64,000 nt of DNA from Rhizobium redzepovicii (lineage in GTDB: Bacteria > Pseudomonadota > Alphaproteobacteria > Rhizobiales > Rhizobiaceae). The notes under the pieces were generated by a model that saw only the letters and a program-made list of their open reading frames with translations, made no database searches and had not been told where the DNA came from. A program made the translations under genes and the position numbers. How positions within the stretch are numbered: position 1 is the stretch's first letter; each line of letters opens with the position of its first letter. Shown here one piece after another: positions 28,996-36,952 of this stretch. The stretch is taken from positions 186,001-250,000 of the forward strand of contig NZ_JAILYH010000007.1 of NCBI RefSeq assembly GCF_019793435.1, given 5' to 3'.

Positions 28996-29562
28996 TTACT
29001 GCGTCGCGGTGTTCGGGTCCGGCAGCGGTACCGGCGAATCGGCCAGCGTGTGCAGGTAGAGAATGACATTGGCGCGGTCCTGATCCTTCGCCAGACCGGC
29101 AAAGCCCATGGCCGTGCCCGGAACGTCCTTCTTCGGCGCCAGCAGGAACTTGTTGAGGAATTCGAAGGTCCACTTCTCGCTGCTGCCCTTGGAGAAATCC
29201 TTCATCGCAGCGGAATAGGCGAAGCCCTCATGCGAGGCGATCGGGCGATCTACGACACCAAAGAGGTTGGGACCGACCTTGTTCGGTCCCCCTTTGGTGC
29301 CGTCATGACAGGCCTGACACTTCTTGAAGACCGTTTCACCGGCCTTGGCATCGGCAGAAGCGAGCAATTGCGCGATCGGAACGGCAGCAGCGGCAGGCGC
29401 AGCTTCGCCACCAGCGGCGGGCGCCTCTTCGGCAACGATCGCGAAACCTTCCTTTTCCGGTGCTTCGGAATGGAAGATCCCTTCGGACGCGATAGAGACC
29501 GACATCAGAACGAAAATCGTTCCGAGCAGTGCCCCCACGGCCGTATTGACGTATGAATTCAT
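28996..29562 (-). CDS. cycM: Membrane-anchored c-type cytochrome (CycM-like)
   Basis: A 188-residue electron carrier facing the periplasm. An uncleaved signal anchor ([22 protein letters not shown]) is followed by an Ala/Glu/Pro-rich flexible linker (about 30–70). A class I cytochrome c domain follows, with the heme site CQACH near residue 83 and the axial Met probably in PGTAMGF near 150. This is the layout of rhizobial CycM and mitochondrial-type membrane cytochrome c552, which pass electrons from bc1 to oxidases. GGGGAG lies upstream of the chosen ATG. It diverges from kdsB. Confidence 0.9.
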   Translation of the reverse strand: MNSYVNTAVGALLGTIFVLMSVSIASEGIFHSEAPEKEGFAIVAEEAPAAGGEAAPAAAAVPIAQLLASADAKAGETVFKKCQACHDGTKGGPNKVGPNLFGVVDRPIASHEGFAYSAAMKDFSKGSSEKWTFEFLNKFLLAPKKDVPGTAMGFAGLAKDQDRANVILYLHTLADSPVPLPDPNTATQ

Positions 29563-29715
29563 CTGCAATGCTCCCCTTGCAGCCGGCAGACCATAACCGG
29601 ACCATCTTGAAATCGCGCGGAACCTATGTCTTTTGGCTGATCGTTGCAACTGTCTAAATGGTCTTGTGCGTGAGACTTTTTGACACTTTTCAGCCCGGAA
29701 TAGAAGGCCCGACCA

Positions 29716-30471
29716 ATGAGTGATTCAAATTTAGACGGTGTGCTCGTACTGATCCCGGCGCGGATGGCTTCCACCCGGCTTCCGGGCAAGCCGCTCGCCG
29801 ATATTTGCGGGCTGCCGATGATCGTCCAAGTGGCGATGCGCGCCCAAGAGGCAGCCATCGGCCGCGTCGTCGTCGCTGTCGACGACATCAGGGTGTTCGA
29901 TGCGGTTTCTGCCGCCGGCTTCGAAGTCGTCATGACCAGCAGCGATCATCAATCGGGTTCCGATAGGATCTTTGAGGCGCTGCAGAAGGTCGATCCTGCC
30001 GGCAGGGCAAAATTCATCGTCAACGTCCAGGGCGATCTGCCGACGATCGATCCGGAAACCGTGCGCGCGGCTTTGCGCCCTCTGGAGAACGAGGCGGTCG
30101 ATATCGGCACGCTAACGACCGAAATCGATAATGAAGAGGACAAAACCGCGCCGCACATCGTCAAGGTCGTCGGCTCGCCCGTTTCCGACACCCGACTGCG
30201 CGGGCTCTATTTCACGCGCGCGACCGCACCTTACGGCAAGGGTCCGCTCTACCATCATATCGGCCTTTACGCCTATCGGCGCGCGGCGCTGGAACGGTTC
30301 GTCTCGCTCGGGCCTTCGACACTCGAAAGGCGCGAAGCGCTGGAGCAGCTGCGGGCGCTGGAGGCCGGCATGCGCATCGACGCCGAGATCGTTGACACGG
30401 TTCCGCTCGGTGTCGATACTCCCGCCGACCTCGAAAAAGCGCGGCGCATCCTCTCCGCCAGAACAGGATGA
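29716..30471 (+). CDS. kdsB: 3-deoxy-manno-octulosonate cytidylyltransferase
   Basis: This cytoplasmic enzyme makes CMP-Kdo from Kdo and CTP, the activated sugar needed to build the lipopolysaccharide inner core. The protein has 251 residues, the family norm. The nucleotide-binding start is [20 protein letters not shown], then [12 protein letters not shown] and [12 protein letters not shown], which carries the metal-binding Asp. The C-terminal [13 protein letters not shown] stretch is conserved in KdsB. Unusually, the last codons and the stop lie inside a palindromic repeat that begins at about 30460, so the final residues (RTG) are repeat-encoded. The gene precedes pheA. Confidence 0.96.
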   Translation: MSDSNLDGVLVLIPARMASTRLPGKPLADICGLPMIVQVAMRAQEAAIGRVVVAVDDIRVFDAVSAAGFEVVMTSSDHQSGSDRIFEALQKVDPAGRAKFIVNVQGDLPTIDPETVRAALRPLENEAVDIGTLTTEIDNEEDKTAPHIVKVVGSPVSDTRLRGLYFTRATAPYGKGPLYHHIGLYAYRRAALERFVSLGPSTLERREALEQLRALEAGMRIDAEIVDTVPLGVDTPADLEKARRILSARTG

Positions 30472-30572
30472 TTTTAGGCTCGGTTGGCCTAAAATCTGAA
30501 TCCTGTTCTCAATTAAAGAGTTAGAGCATGATGTCATCCGAAAACCGCTCACACTTTTCGGCATCATGCTCT
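30460..30572. repeat. RIME-like mosaic element of two palindromes
   Basis: The first palindrome has arms AGAACAGGATGATTTTAGGC and, at 30487–30510, its imperfect complement ending ATCCTGTTCT. The second (30523–30572) has perfect 11-bp arms AGAGCATGATG/CATCATGCTCT around an AACCGCTCACACTTTT core. Two large palindromes in about 110 bp is the layout of rhizobial RIME elements. It fills the kdsB–pheA gap and reaches into the kdsB 3' end. Confidence 0.75.
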
Positions 30573-30594
30573 AAGTCGAACTGACGGAACCATC

Positions 30595-31449
30595 ATGAAC
30601 ATCAAGACCAACAGGATCGCCTTCCAGGGCGAATTCGGCGCCAATTCCGACATGGCCAGCCGCGACATGTTCCCCACCATGGAGCCGCTGCCCTGCCAGA
30701 CCTTCGAGGATGCGTTCACGGCGGTCGACAATGGCGACGCCGACATCGGGATGATCCCGATCGAGAACACGATCGCCGGGCGGGTCGCCGATATCCACCA
30801 TCTGCTGCCGGAATCGCGGCTGCACATCATCGGCGAATATTTCATGCCGATTCGCTTCCAGCTGATGGTGCTGCCGGGTGTGACCAAGGACGAGATCCGC
30901 ACGGTGCACAGCCATATCCACGCGCTCGGCCAGTGCCGGAAGATCGTCCGCGCCAACGGCTGGAAGCCTATCATCGCCGGCGATACAGCCGGTGCAGCAA
31001 AGCTGGTGAAAGAAACCGGCGACCGCTCCATGGCCGCCTTGGCGCCACGCCTTGCCGCCGATCTCTATGGGCTCGAGATCATCGCCGAAAATGTCGAGGA
31101 TACGGAAAACAACGTCACCCGCTTCGTCGTGCTGTCGCGCGACGAGGAATGGGCGCAACGGAATTCGGCTGATGAAAAGGTTGTCACCACCTTCGTCTTC
31201 AACGTCCGCAACATTCCGGCCGCGCTCTATAAAGCGCTCGGCGGGTTCGCCACCAACAACATCAACATGACGAAGCTGGAAAGCTATCAGCTCGGTGGAA
31301 GATTCGTGGCAACGCAGTTCTACGCCGATATCGAAGGCCACCCGAACGATCCGAACGTGCGCCGGGCATTGGAAGAATTGCGGTTCTTCTCCGAGAAGGT
31401 GCGCATCCTCGGCGTCTACAAGGGGCATGCGATGCGAGGCCTGCTGTAA
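30595..31449 (+). CDS. pheA: Prephenate dehydratase
   Basis: This cytoplasmic enzyme converts prephenate to phenylpyruvate in phenylalanine synthesis. The protein has 284 residues and no chorismate mutase domain, so it is the monofunctional form. The catalytic region begins NRIAFQGEFGANSDMA and contains the diagnostic TRF motif (NVTRFVVLSRD, near residue 178). A C-terminal ACT domain (from about 200, VFNVRNIPAALYKALGGFA) with ESYQLGG senses phenylalanine for feedback control. It lies after kdsB, separated by a RIME-like repeat, and is followed by a very long perfect hairpin. Confidence 0.96.
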   Translation: MNIKTNRIAFQGEFGANSDMASRDMFPTMEPLPCQTFEDAFTAVDNGDADIGMIPIENTIAGRVADIHHLLPESRLHIIGEYFMPIRFQLMVLPGVTKDEIRTVHSHIHALGQCRKIVRANGWKPIIAGDTAGAAKLVKETGDRSMAALAPRLAADLYGLEIIAENVEDTENNVTRFVVLSRDEEWAQRNSADEKVVTTFVFNVRNIPAALYKALGGFATNNINMTKLESYQLGGRFVATQFYADIEGHPNDPNVRRALEELRFFSEKVRILGVYKGHAMRGLL

Positions 31450-31460
31450 CTCCTCAGTTC

Positions 31461-31505
31461 CATGCATATGCCCGGAAGCGCTGAAGACTTCCGGGCATAT
31501 GCATG
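31461..31505. repeat. 18-bp perfect inverted repeat after pheA
   Basis: The arms CATGCATATGCCCGGAAG and CTTCCGGGCATATGCATG are separated by a 9-nt loop and lie 12 bp past the pheA stop. There is no T-run on the + strand, so it is not a classical terminator. It sits between convergent pheA and VOC genes and could stop both or protect the 3' end. Confidence 0.75.
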
Positions 31506-31525
31506 AGACGCCTCCATATCAGCTA

Positions 31526-31894
31526 TTATTTATCCGGCTCACAGACGCGAAGGCGATGGCCGTCCGGATCGAGCACGACGAAGGTCGGGCCGAAATCCAG
31601 TTCGGTCAGTTCCTGGGCGATCGGCAGACCGCGACCGCGCCAGTCCTCGTAATGATTGGCGACGGCGTTTTCCCCCTTGACCATGAAGGCCACTTCGCCG
31701 CGGTTGCCGATCGCGGAAGGCTGCGGCTCGACCTTGCTGCGCCGCCAGAGGCCGAGGGTGAAGCCGCCCTCGAGCGGAAAGGCGACAAAATTCGGTGCTT
31801 CCACGGCTGGTTCGCGGTTCAGGAGGTTGCGGTAGAAGCTGGCGCTTTCGCCGGGGTCCTTGACGTACAGGATAATCAGGTTCGGACTGGTCAT
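31526..31894 (-). CDS. VOC (glyoxalase/bleomycin-resistance fold) family protein
   Basis: A 122-residue protein of the vicinal oxygen chelate superfamily with two beta-alpha-beta-beta-beta modules (LIILYVKDPGESASFYRNLL at the start; FVVLDPDGHRLRVCEP at the end). Members bind a metal and act as glyoxalases or dioxygenases, or sequester drugs. The metal ligands are not clearly complete here, and the LDPDGHRLRV ending is typical of uncharacterised single-domain members. A 23-bp inverted repeat starts 46 nt upstream of the ATG; the same sequence at the same distance precedes the small gene beside the WYL regulator, suggesting co-regulation. No reaction can be assigned. Confidence 0.88.
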   Translation of the reverse strand: MTSPNLIILYVKDPGESASFYRNLLNREPAVEAPNFVAFPLEGGFTLGLWRRSKVEPQPSAIGNRGEVAFMVKGENAVANHYEDWRGRGLPIAQELTELDFGPTFVVLDPDGHRLRVCEPDK

Positions 31895-31939
31895 TTCGGT
31901 TCTCCCGTTGATGTGAAATGATAAGGACGATGGACCCGA

Positions 31940-31962
31940 CTGCTGCCAATGGATGGCAGCAG
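31940..31962. promoter_or_regulatory. Candidate WYL-regulator operator, VOC copy
   Basis: The perfect 9-bp arms CTGCTGCCA/TGGCAGCAG have a 5-nt centre. It starts 46 nt before the VOC start codon. Its last ten bases, ATGGCAGCAG, and first six, CTGCTG, are identical to the repeat at 32325–32347. Confidence 0.65.
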
Positions 31963-32018
31963 GAAGTGGAGGCGCGCGCCCCGTTCGTCGGGTGGAATAT
32001 CAATGGTAATGAAGTGGC

Positions 32019-32279
32019 TTAGAGCGGAAAACGATCCTCGCGGCGCGGGCCGCGCCCATCCAGAAAGCCGAGGTCACGCTTCAAGGAATCCGATGTCGTT
32101 TCAAGATCGAGTTTCGAGCGGTTTCCCCCGGGATTGCGGAGAAGGCCGATGACCCGTCCCAGCAAGCCGGAGCGCGCCGATTGGCGGACGTCGGCAAAAG
32201 TTTCGGCCGAAATGACATCGGCAAAGGTCTCAGCTGCAAAACGCTCGTTGGCGAAATGGATGGCGGGAGGCATTGCCAT
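32019..32279 (-). CDS. Small hypothetical protein beside the WYL regulator
   Basis: An 86-residue soluble protein (MAMPPAIHFANERFAAE...) with an internal repeat FAAETFADVISAETFADV and a C-terminal SLKRDLGFLDGRGPRR segment that loosely recalls DUF1127-type endings. A strong ribosome site (AGGAAGGAG, 8 nt upstream) supports the start. A 23-bp inverted repeat matching the one before the VOC gene starts 46 nt upstream of the ATG. The gene lies between the WYL regulator and the VOC gene on the same strand. Function unknown; co-regulation with VOC is inferred from the shared repeat. Confidence 0.7.
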   Translation of the reverse strand: MAMPPAIHFANERFAAETFADVISAETFADVRQSARSGLLGRVIGLLRNPGGNRSKLDLETTSDSLKRDLGFLDGRGPRREDRFPL

Positions 32280-32324
32280 GATCAGTACTCCTTCCTGGTG
32301 GATTGGTACTGATAATAACGCCCG

Positions 32325-32347
32325 CTGCTGACAGTTTATGGCAGCAG
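32325..32347. promoter_or_regulatory. Candidate WYL-regulator operator, small-gene copy
   Basis: An inverted repeat with arms CGCTGCTG/CAGCAGCG (including one extra pair on each side) around ACAGTTTATGG. It matches the repeat at 31940–31962 in 18 of 23 positions and also starts 46 nt before a start codon. A TATTAT -10-like box follows on the minus strand. Confidence 0.65.
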
Positions 32348-32351
32348 CGTT

Positions 32352-33044
32352 TCAGTTCTCAAGCGGCACATCCTGCTCGCGCCATTCTTTCAGAAGAACC
32401 GTGCGGCGGCGCGGATAACGCACCTCATGCAGCGTCATGTCGATGATGCGGTCGGTGCGGAAATGGCGGAAGTCCTGGCGCAGTTCGCACCAGGCCATGA
32501 GGACCCGCACATGCTCGAAATAGCCGAGTGCGAAAGGCCAGACCCGGCGACGCGAGATCCGGCCCTGTTCGTCGCCGTAATGCAGTTCGAGGATACGCTC
32601 AAGGCGGATCGCCCGGCGGATGGCCGAAACGTCAGCCTTGTCCTCGTCCCGGCGCTTAGGGCCGACGAAGAGGGCGGCCGAATCGATCATGTCCCGCATG
32701 TCCGCCGGCAGCACCGCGGCAATCTTGGCTAGCGCATCGGCGCCGGCGCCGGCCAGGCGCGGCTCGGCGGCGCGGGCGACCCAGCGCGAACCGAGGACCA
32801 GCGCCTCCAGCTCCTCTTCGGAAAACATCATCGGCGGCAGCATGAAGCCGGGCTTCAGCACGTAGCCGATGCCGGCTTCGCCTTCGATCATCGCCCCCTG
32901 GGCCTGGAGGCTGGCAATATCGCGATAGAGCGTACGCAGGCTGACGCCGGTCTCCTCGGCAAGCACCGTGCCGGTCACCGGCCGCCGGTAACGCCGAAGC
33001 GTCTGAAGCAGCGTCAGCAGCCGTTCCGAGCGCGCGACCGGCAT
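32352..33044 (-). CDS. YafY-type transcriptional regulator (HTH + WYL domain)
   Basis: A 230-residue regulator. The N-terminal winged helix (RSERLLTLLQTLRRYRRPVTG, SLRTLYRDIASLQAQGA) resembles DeoR-type domains. The C-terminal WYL domain (from about 135, IRLERILELHYGDEQGRISRR) ends in RTDRIIDMTLHE. WYL domains sense small molecules or nucleic acids. Genes of this type often sit next to a VOC/glyoxalase gene that they repress. Two matching inverted repeats in front of the neighbouring genes are candidate binding sites. Its ATG lies only 4 bp after the nudC stop, so it may be co-transcribed with nudC. Confidence 0.9.
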   Translation of the reverse strand: MPVARSERLLTLLQTLRRYRRPVTGTVLAEETGVSLRTLYRDIASLQAQGAMIEGEAGIGYVLKPGFMLPPMMFSEEELEALVLGSRWVARAAEPRLAGAGADALAKIAAVLPADMRDMIDSAALFVGPKRRDEDKADVSAIRRAIRLERILELHYGDEQGRISRRRVWPFALGYFEHVRVLMAWCELRQDFRHFRTDRIIDMTLHEVRYPRRRTVLLKEWREQDVPLEN

Positions 33045-33048
33045 GGTG

Positions 33049-34008
33049 TTACCGCTTCCACTCCACCCAGTCGCGCATCAGGCGGTGGGCGATCGCCCCT
33101 TTCGGCGGCGAGGCCTTGCCAGTCGCGCTCGGGCGTTCCAGCATCTCGATCGTTTCCTCGCGGGTGAACCAGCGGCAATCCTCGAGTTCCGTCTCGTCGC
33201 GGGTGATTTCGGTGGATTTGGCCTCGGCGTAGCAGCCGATCATCAGCGAGTGCGGCATCGGCCAGGGCTGCGAGGCGTGGTAGCGGATGCGGCCGGTGCG
33301 GATGCCCGACTCCTCCAGCGTTTCGCGCCGCACGGCGTTTTCGATGGTCTCGCCGGGTTCGAGGAAGCCGGCAAGGCAGGAATACATGCCAGGCGCAAAA
33401 TGCGGGCTGCGGCCGAGCAAGCAGAGGTCGCGGCTCTCGTCGACCGTCAGCATGATGACGACCGGGTCGGTGCGCGGGAAGATCATGTGTTCGCAGGCAG
33501 CGCAGACACGCTTGTAGCCGCCGATGTGGATCTCCATCGCCGAGCCACAGCGGCCGCAGAAGCGGTTGTCGCCATTCCAGCGGATCAGGCTCGCGGCCTG
33601 GGCGAATTCGCCGAGTAGCACCTCGTCGATCAGCATTTCGCGAAACAAAGTGCGGCCGTCGGCAGGCTTGTAATGGCTGGCGAGGTCGTCGACGTCGATG
33701 CCGACGGGGACGGCAAGCCGCGGCTCGCCCGATTTGCGGTAGCCGAGAAGCACGGTCTCGTCCCAATCCGGCTGCAATTCCTGCAGCTCGTAGCGGGCAA
33801 AGAGCGGATCGAGCACCTGACCGTCATGCTTCAGCACCAGCCTGTCTCTGGCGAAGGCGAAGATATGCGTGCCGTCCCTTGCCAGCGCCTTTTCGACGGA
33901 GTGTTCGTCGCGATGCTCGGAATCGCGATTGAGGTCGTTGGCGGCAAAAGCCGTGAGATTGCTGGGTTCGGGATGCGGCACATCCGAATCGAAAAGCGAA
34001 TGACTCAT
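33049..34008 (-). CDS. nudC: NAD(+) diphosphatase / NADH pyrophosphatase
   Basis: A Nudix hydrolase of 319 residues that cleaves NAD(H) to nicotinamide mononucleotide and AMP and can remove NAD caps from RNA. A four-cysteine zinc site lies near residue 155–185 (CGRCGSAMEIH, VCAACEH). The Nudix box GFLEPGETIENAVRRETLEE is near 218. The NudC-specific SQPWPMPHSLM motif, which sets NADH specificity, is near 260. I start at the ATG giving MSHSLFDSDV; it overlaps the upstream HIT gene stop by 4 bp, so the two are coupled. The WYL regulator follows directly. Confidence 0.94.
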   Translation of the reverse strand: MSHSLFDSDVPHPEPSNLTAFAANDLNRDSEHRDEHSVEKALARDGTHIFAFARDRLVLKHDGQVLDPLFARYELQELQPDWDETVLLGYRKSGEPRLAVPVGIDVDDLASHYKPADGRTLFREMLIDEVLLGEFAQAASLIRWNGDNRFCGRCGSAMEIHIGGYKRVCAACEHMIFPRTDPVVIMLTVDESRDLCLLGRSPHFAPGMYSCLAGFLEPGETIENAVRRETLEESGIRTGRIRYHASQPWPMPHSLMIGCYAEAKSTEITRDETELEDCRWFTREETIEMLERPSATGKASPPKGAIAHRLMRDWVEWKR

Positions 34009-34415
34009 GATGAAAGGGCTTCCCGCAGCTTCGCTATGAATTCGTCTCTCTTTCCGTCCTCGTAGGGCTCCGCGCGCCCGAATCCCCAAACGGGACCCGG
34101 CCAATTGGCATCGCCTTCGAAGCGGGCAATGACATGAACATGAAGCTGGCGGACGATATTGCCAAGAGCCCCGATATTGATTTTTGTTGCGCCGGTGATC
34201 TCTTTCAGGGCTTTGGCGACAAGCTCCGTCTCGAAGGCAAGCAGCACCTGGTCGAGCGGCGTCAGCTCGAAGATTTCGGTGATTTCAGCCCGGCGCGGCA
34301 CGAGAATGAGCCAGGGCCAGCGGGCATCCCTCGACAATCTGAGATCACAGAGGCCGGTGACCATGACGCTGGTGCTGTCGTTTTCCAGCCGGGGGTCGAG
34401 CACGAAACCGTTCAA
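34005..34415 (-). CDS. HIT-family nucleotide-binding protein, TTG start
   Basis: A histidine-triad protein of the nucleotide hydrolase/transferase superfamily, with the triad in RQLHVHVIARFEGD (near residue 96). The open frame extends 5' into the SRP RNA gene on the opposite strand, which is unlikely to be translated. I therefore start at a TTG preceded by GGGAGGA at 6 nt, giving LNGFVLDPRLENDS and 136 residues, the usual size for this family. It couples to nudC by a 4-bp overlap; both proteins act on nucleotide conjugates. The exact substrate is unknown. Confidence 0.85.
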   Translation of the reverse strand: MNGFVLDPRLENDSTSVMVTGLCDLRLSRDARWPWLILVPRRAEITEIFELTPLDQVLLAFETELVAKALKEITGATKINIGALGNIVRQLHVHVIARFEGDANWPGPVWGFGRAEPYEDGKRDEFIAKLREALSS

Positions 34416-34501
34416 AGGGCATTCCTCCCATGTTTTCCAACGACTAGCAGTTTTTTCGCATGTTGGCTTGCTTTTGATGACGATATTGCCGATATGTGCA
34501 T

Positions 34502-34604
34502 CCGGGAGGTTGGTGGTGGACGAGCCACTCGCCAACCGGGTCAGGTCCGGAAGGAAGCAGCCCTAACGAGCCCGGCACGGGTCATCGTGCCAGCCTCCCA
34601 CCTT
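34502..34604 (+). ncRNA. ffs: Signal recognition particle RNA (4.5S, small SRP type)
   Basis: The RNA that with Ffh targets membrane proteins to the Sec/YidC machinery. The conserved apical hairpin core is unmistakable: GGTCAGGTCCGGAAGGAAGC and AGCCCTAACGAG, with the GGAA tetraloop and asymmetric loop bound by Ffh. The ends pair (GGGAGG at 34504 with CCTCCC at 34594). It lies directly upstream of dnaX, as in many alphaproteobacteria. Ends are placed by pairing and may be off by a few bases. Confidence 0.95.
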
Positions 34605-34646
34605 CTCTCCACGAAGTGCCCAACGATCCGGGCGACAAGCAGGGCG

Positions 34647-36524
34647 ATGAGCGACACCGAGCGACAATCAAAAGATGCCGCCTCGACGGGCACCGGATAC
34701 CGGGTGCTGGCTCGCAAATACCGCCCCAAGGATTTCACGGACCTGATGGTCGGCCAGGAGCCGATGGTCCGCACCCTGACCAACGCCTTCGAAACCGGCC
34801 GCATTGCCCAGGCCTACATGCTGACCGGCGTGCGCGGCGTCGGCAAAACGACGACGGCGCGCATCCTGGCGCGGGCGCTGAATTACAAGACATCCGATGT
34901 CGACAAGCCGACGATCGACCTTCGCACGCCCGGCGAACACTGCCAGGCGATCATGGAAGGCCGGCATGTCGACGTGATCGAGATGGACGCCGCCTCCCAT
35001 ACCGGCATCGACGATATAAGAGAGATCATCGAGCAGGTGCGCTACCGGCCAGTTTCGGCGCGCTACAAGGTCTATATCATCGACGAAGTGCACATGCTGT
35101 CGACGCAGGCCTTCAACGGCTTGTTGAAGACGCTGGAAGAGCCGCCGGAGCATGTGAAGTTCATCTTCGCCACCACGGAAATCCGCAAGGTGCCGATCAC
35201 CGTGCTGTCGCGCTGCCAGCGTTTCGACCTGCGCCGCATCAGCGCGTCGGATCTCGTCGGGTTGTTTTCGACAATCGCCGCCAAGGAAGGCATCGAGGCC
35301 GAACCGGACGCGCTGGCGATGATCGCACGTGCCGCCGAAGGCTCGGCGCGCGACGGGCTGTCGCTGCTCGACCAAGCGATCGCCCATGGCGCGGGTGCGG
35401 TGCAGGCGGAAGCCGTGCGCGGAATGCTCGGCCTTGCCGACCGCGCCCGGATCGTCGACCTCTTCCAGCATGTCGTCAAGGGCGACGTCGCCGCAGCCCT
35501 CGGTGAATTCCAGAGCCAGTACGAGGCCGGCGCCAATCCGGTGGTGGTGCTGACCGATCTTGCCGATTTCACCCATCTGGTGACGCGGCTAAAATATGTG
35601 CCGGATGCGGCAAACGACCCCTCGCTCAGCGAGGTCGAGCGTACCAAGGCCGCCGAATTCGCCAAGGGCGTCGCGGTCACGACGCTGTCGCGCATCTGGC
35701 AGATGCTGCTGAAAGGCATTCCCGAAACGGAAGGCTCGTCGCGGACGGCGGGTGCGGCCGAAATGGTGCTGATCCGGCTCGCGCATGCGGCGCATCTGCC
35801 GGCGCCCGAGGATGCAGCGCGGCGGCTTGCCGAATTTTCCGGCGACAATGCCGGCCCGCGGCCCTCCTCCCCGCCTTCCGGCAACGGCGGCGGCAGCGGC
35901 ACGCGCGTTCCCTATCAAAGCAGCGTCGCACGCGCGCCGGACATCGCACCTGGCAAGCCGCAGGCGTCCGCGCCGGTGGCGATGCTGCGCGCCGTGCCGA
36001 GCAGCCAGCCGGAGACGATGCCTGTCGGGCGGATCGAGACGATACCGGCCGAGACACCGAAGCCGCTCGTTCCGGTCAATTCGGTCAGCGATATCGTCGA
36101 TCTCGCCGCCGAAAAGCGGGACGTCAAGCTGAAGGCGCTGGTGCGTAACTTCGTGCGGCCCGTCCGCATCGAACCCGGCCGCCTCGATGTGAACTTGACC
36201 GAAGGCGCACCCGGCACACTGCTGAACGAGCTTGCCGTCAAGCTGAAGGAATGGACGGGCATCCACTGGATCGTCAGCACCAGCCGCGAAGAAGGCGGGC
36301 CGACGATGGTCGAGGCGGAAGCCAAGGCTCAGCAACAGCGCGTCAGCGATGCCCGCCAGGACCCCGATGTCGCGGCCATCCTGACGCAGTTTCCGGGCGC
36401 CAAGATCATCGACGTGCGCGTCAGGGCGCCGACCCCCGAGGAAGAAGCGGATGAGGCGACGCCGCCTGCCGCCGCCGAATCGGAAGACGGTGATATCCTG
36501 CCCGGCGACGACATAGAATTCTGA
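34647..36524 (+). CDS. dnaX: DNA polymerase III subunits tau/gamma
   Basis: The clamp-loader ATPase (625 residues) that loads the beta clamp and links polymerases at the fork. The ATG giving [10 protein letters not shown] lies 20 residues before [10 protein letters not shown]; the frame continues upstream through the SRP RNA but is not coding. Walker [11 protein letters not shown] is near residue 65, DEVHMLS near 144, and the sensor SRC motif near 188. The zinc module is degenerate: only EHC remains of the usual four cysteines. The C-terminal 200 residues include a Pro-rich linker and the tau domain. No slippery A-run for a gamma frameshift is seen. ybaB follows. Confidence 0.96.
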   Translation: MSDTERQSKDAASTGTGYRVLARKYRPKDFTDLMVGQEPMVRTLTNAFETGRIAQAYMLTGVRGVGKTTTARILARALNYKTSDVDKPTIDLRTPGEHCQAIMEGRHVDVIEMDAASHTGIDDIREIIEQVRYRPVSARYKVYIIDEVHMLSTQAFNGLLKTLEEPPEHVKFIFATTEIRKVPITVLSRCQRFDLRRISASDLVGLFSTIAAKEGIEAEPDALAMIARAAEGSARDGLSLLDQAIAHGAGAVQAEAVRGMLGLADRARIVDLFQHVVKGDVAAALGEFQSQYEAGANPVVVLTDLADFTHLVTRLKYVPDAANDPSLSEVERTKAAEFAKGVAVTTLSRIWQMLLKGIPETEGSSRTAGAAEMVLIRLAHAAHLPAPEDAARRLAEFSGDNAGPRPSSPPSGNGGGSGTRVPYQSSVARAPDIAPGKPQASAPVAMLRAVPSSQPETMPVGRIETIPAETPKPLVPVNSVSDIVDLAAEKRDVKLKALVRNFVRPVRIEPGRLDVNLTEGAPGTLLNELAVKLKEWTGIHWIVSTSREEGGPTMVEAEAKAQQQRVSDARQDPDVAAILTQFPGAKIIDVRVRAPTPEEEADEATPPAAAESEDGDILPGDDIEF

Positions 36525-36544
36525 TTTCAAGAAGGAGCGAGACG

Positions 36545-36868
36545 ATGCGCGACATCATGGGCATGATGGGCAAAGTCAAGGAAATGCAGGCCAAGATGGA
36601 GCAGATGCAGGCGGAGATCGCCGAGCTCACGGCCGAAGGTAAGGCGGGCGGCGGCCTCGTTACCGTCATCATCTCCGGCAAGGGCGAGCTGAAGAGCCTG
36701 AAGATCGACCCGTCGCTGTTCAAGGAAGACGATGTCGAGATCCTCGAGGACCTGATCGTCGCCGCCCACAAGGACGCCAAGGACAAGGCCGAGGCGCTCG
36801 CCGCCGAAAAGACCAAGGCGCTGACCGCCGGCCTGCCGATCCCGCCCGGGTTCAAGCTGCCATTCTGA
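36545..36868 (+). CDS. YbaB/EbfC nucleoid-associated protein
   Basis: A 107-residue DNA-binding protein that forms dimers and coats the nucleoid. It starts [15 protein letters not shown] with a coiled-coil helix (residues about 5–35), and the central sheet [21 protein letters not shown] is family-typical. GAAGGAG lies upstream of the ATG, 20 bp after dnaX. Gene order dnaX–ybaB–recR is conserved in bacteria; here a MOSC gene on the other strand is inserted before recR. Confidence 0.95.
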   Translation: MRDIMGMMGKVKEMQAKMEQMQAEIAELTAEGKAGGGLVTVIISGKGELKSLKIDPSLFKEDDVEILEDLIVAAHKDAKDKAEALAAEKTKALTAGLPIPPGFKLPF

Positions 36869-36952
36869 TAGCAGGCAACTTAATTTATTGCATCGCTGCC
36901 CGGATGGACGATGCGATCATCGCCCTCGCGATCCGAGGGTGACAAATTGTTC

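Noticed and set aside
34134-34646. Upstream extension of the dnaX frame
   Set aside because: It passes through the SRP RNA gene and the antisense HIT gene; dnaX homology starts only after 34647.
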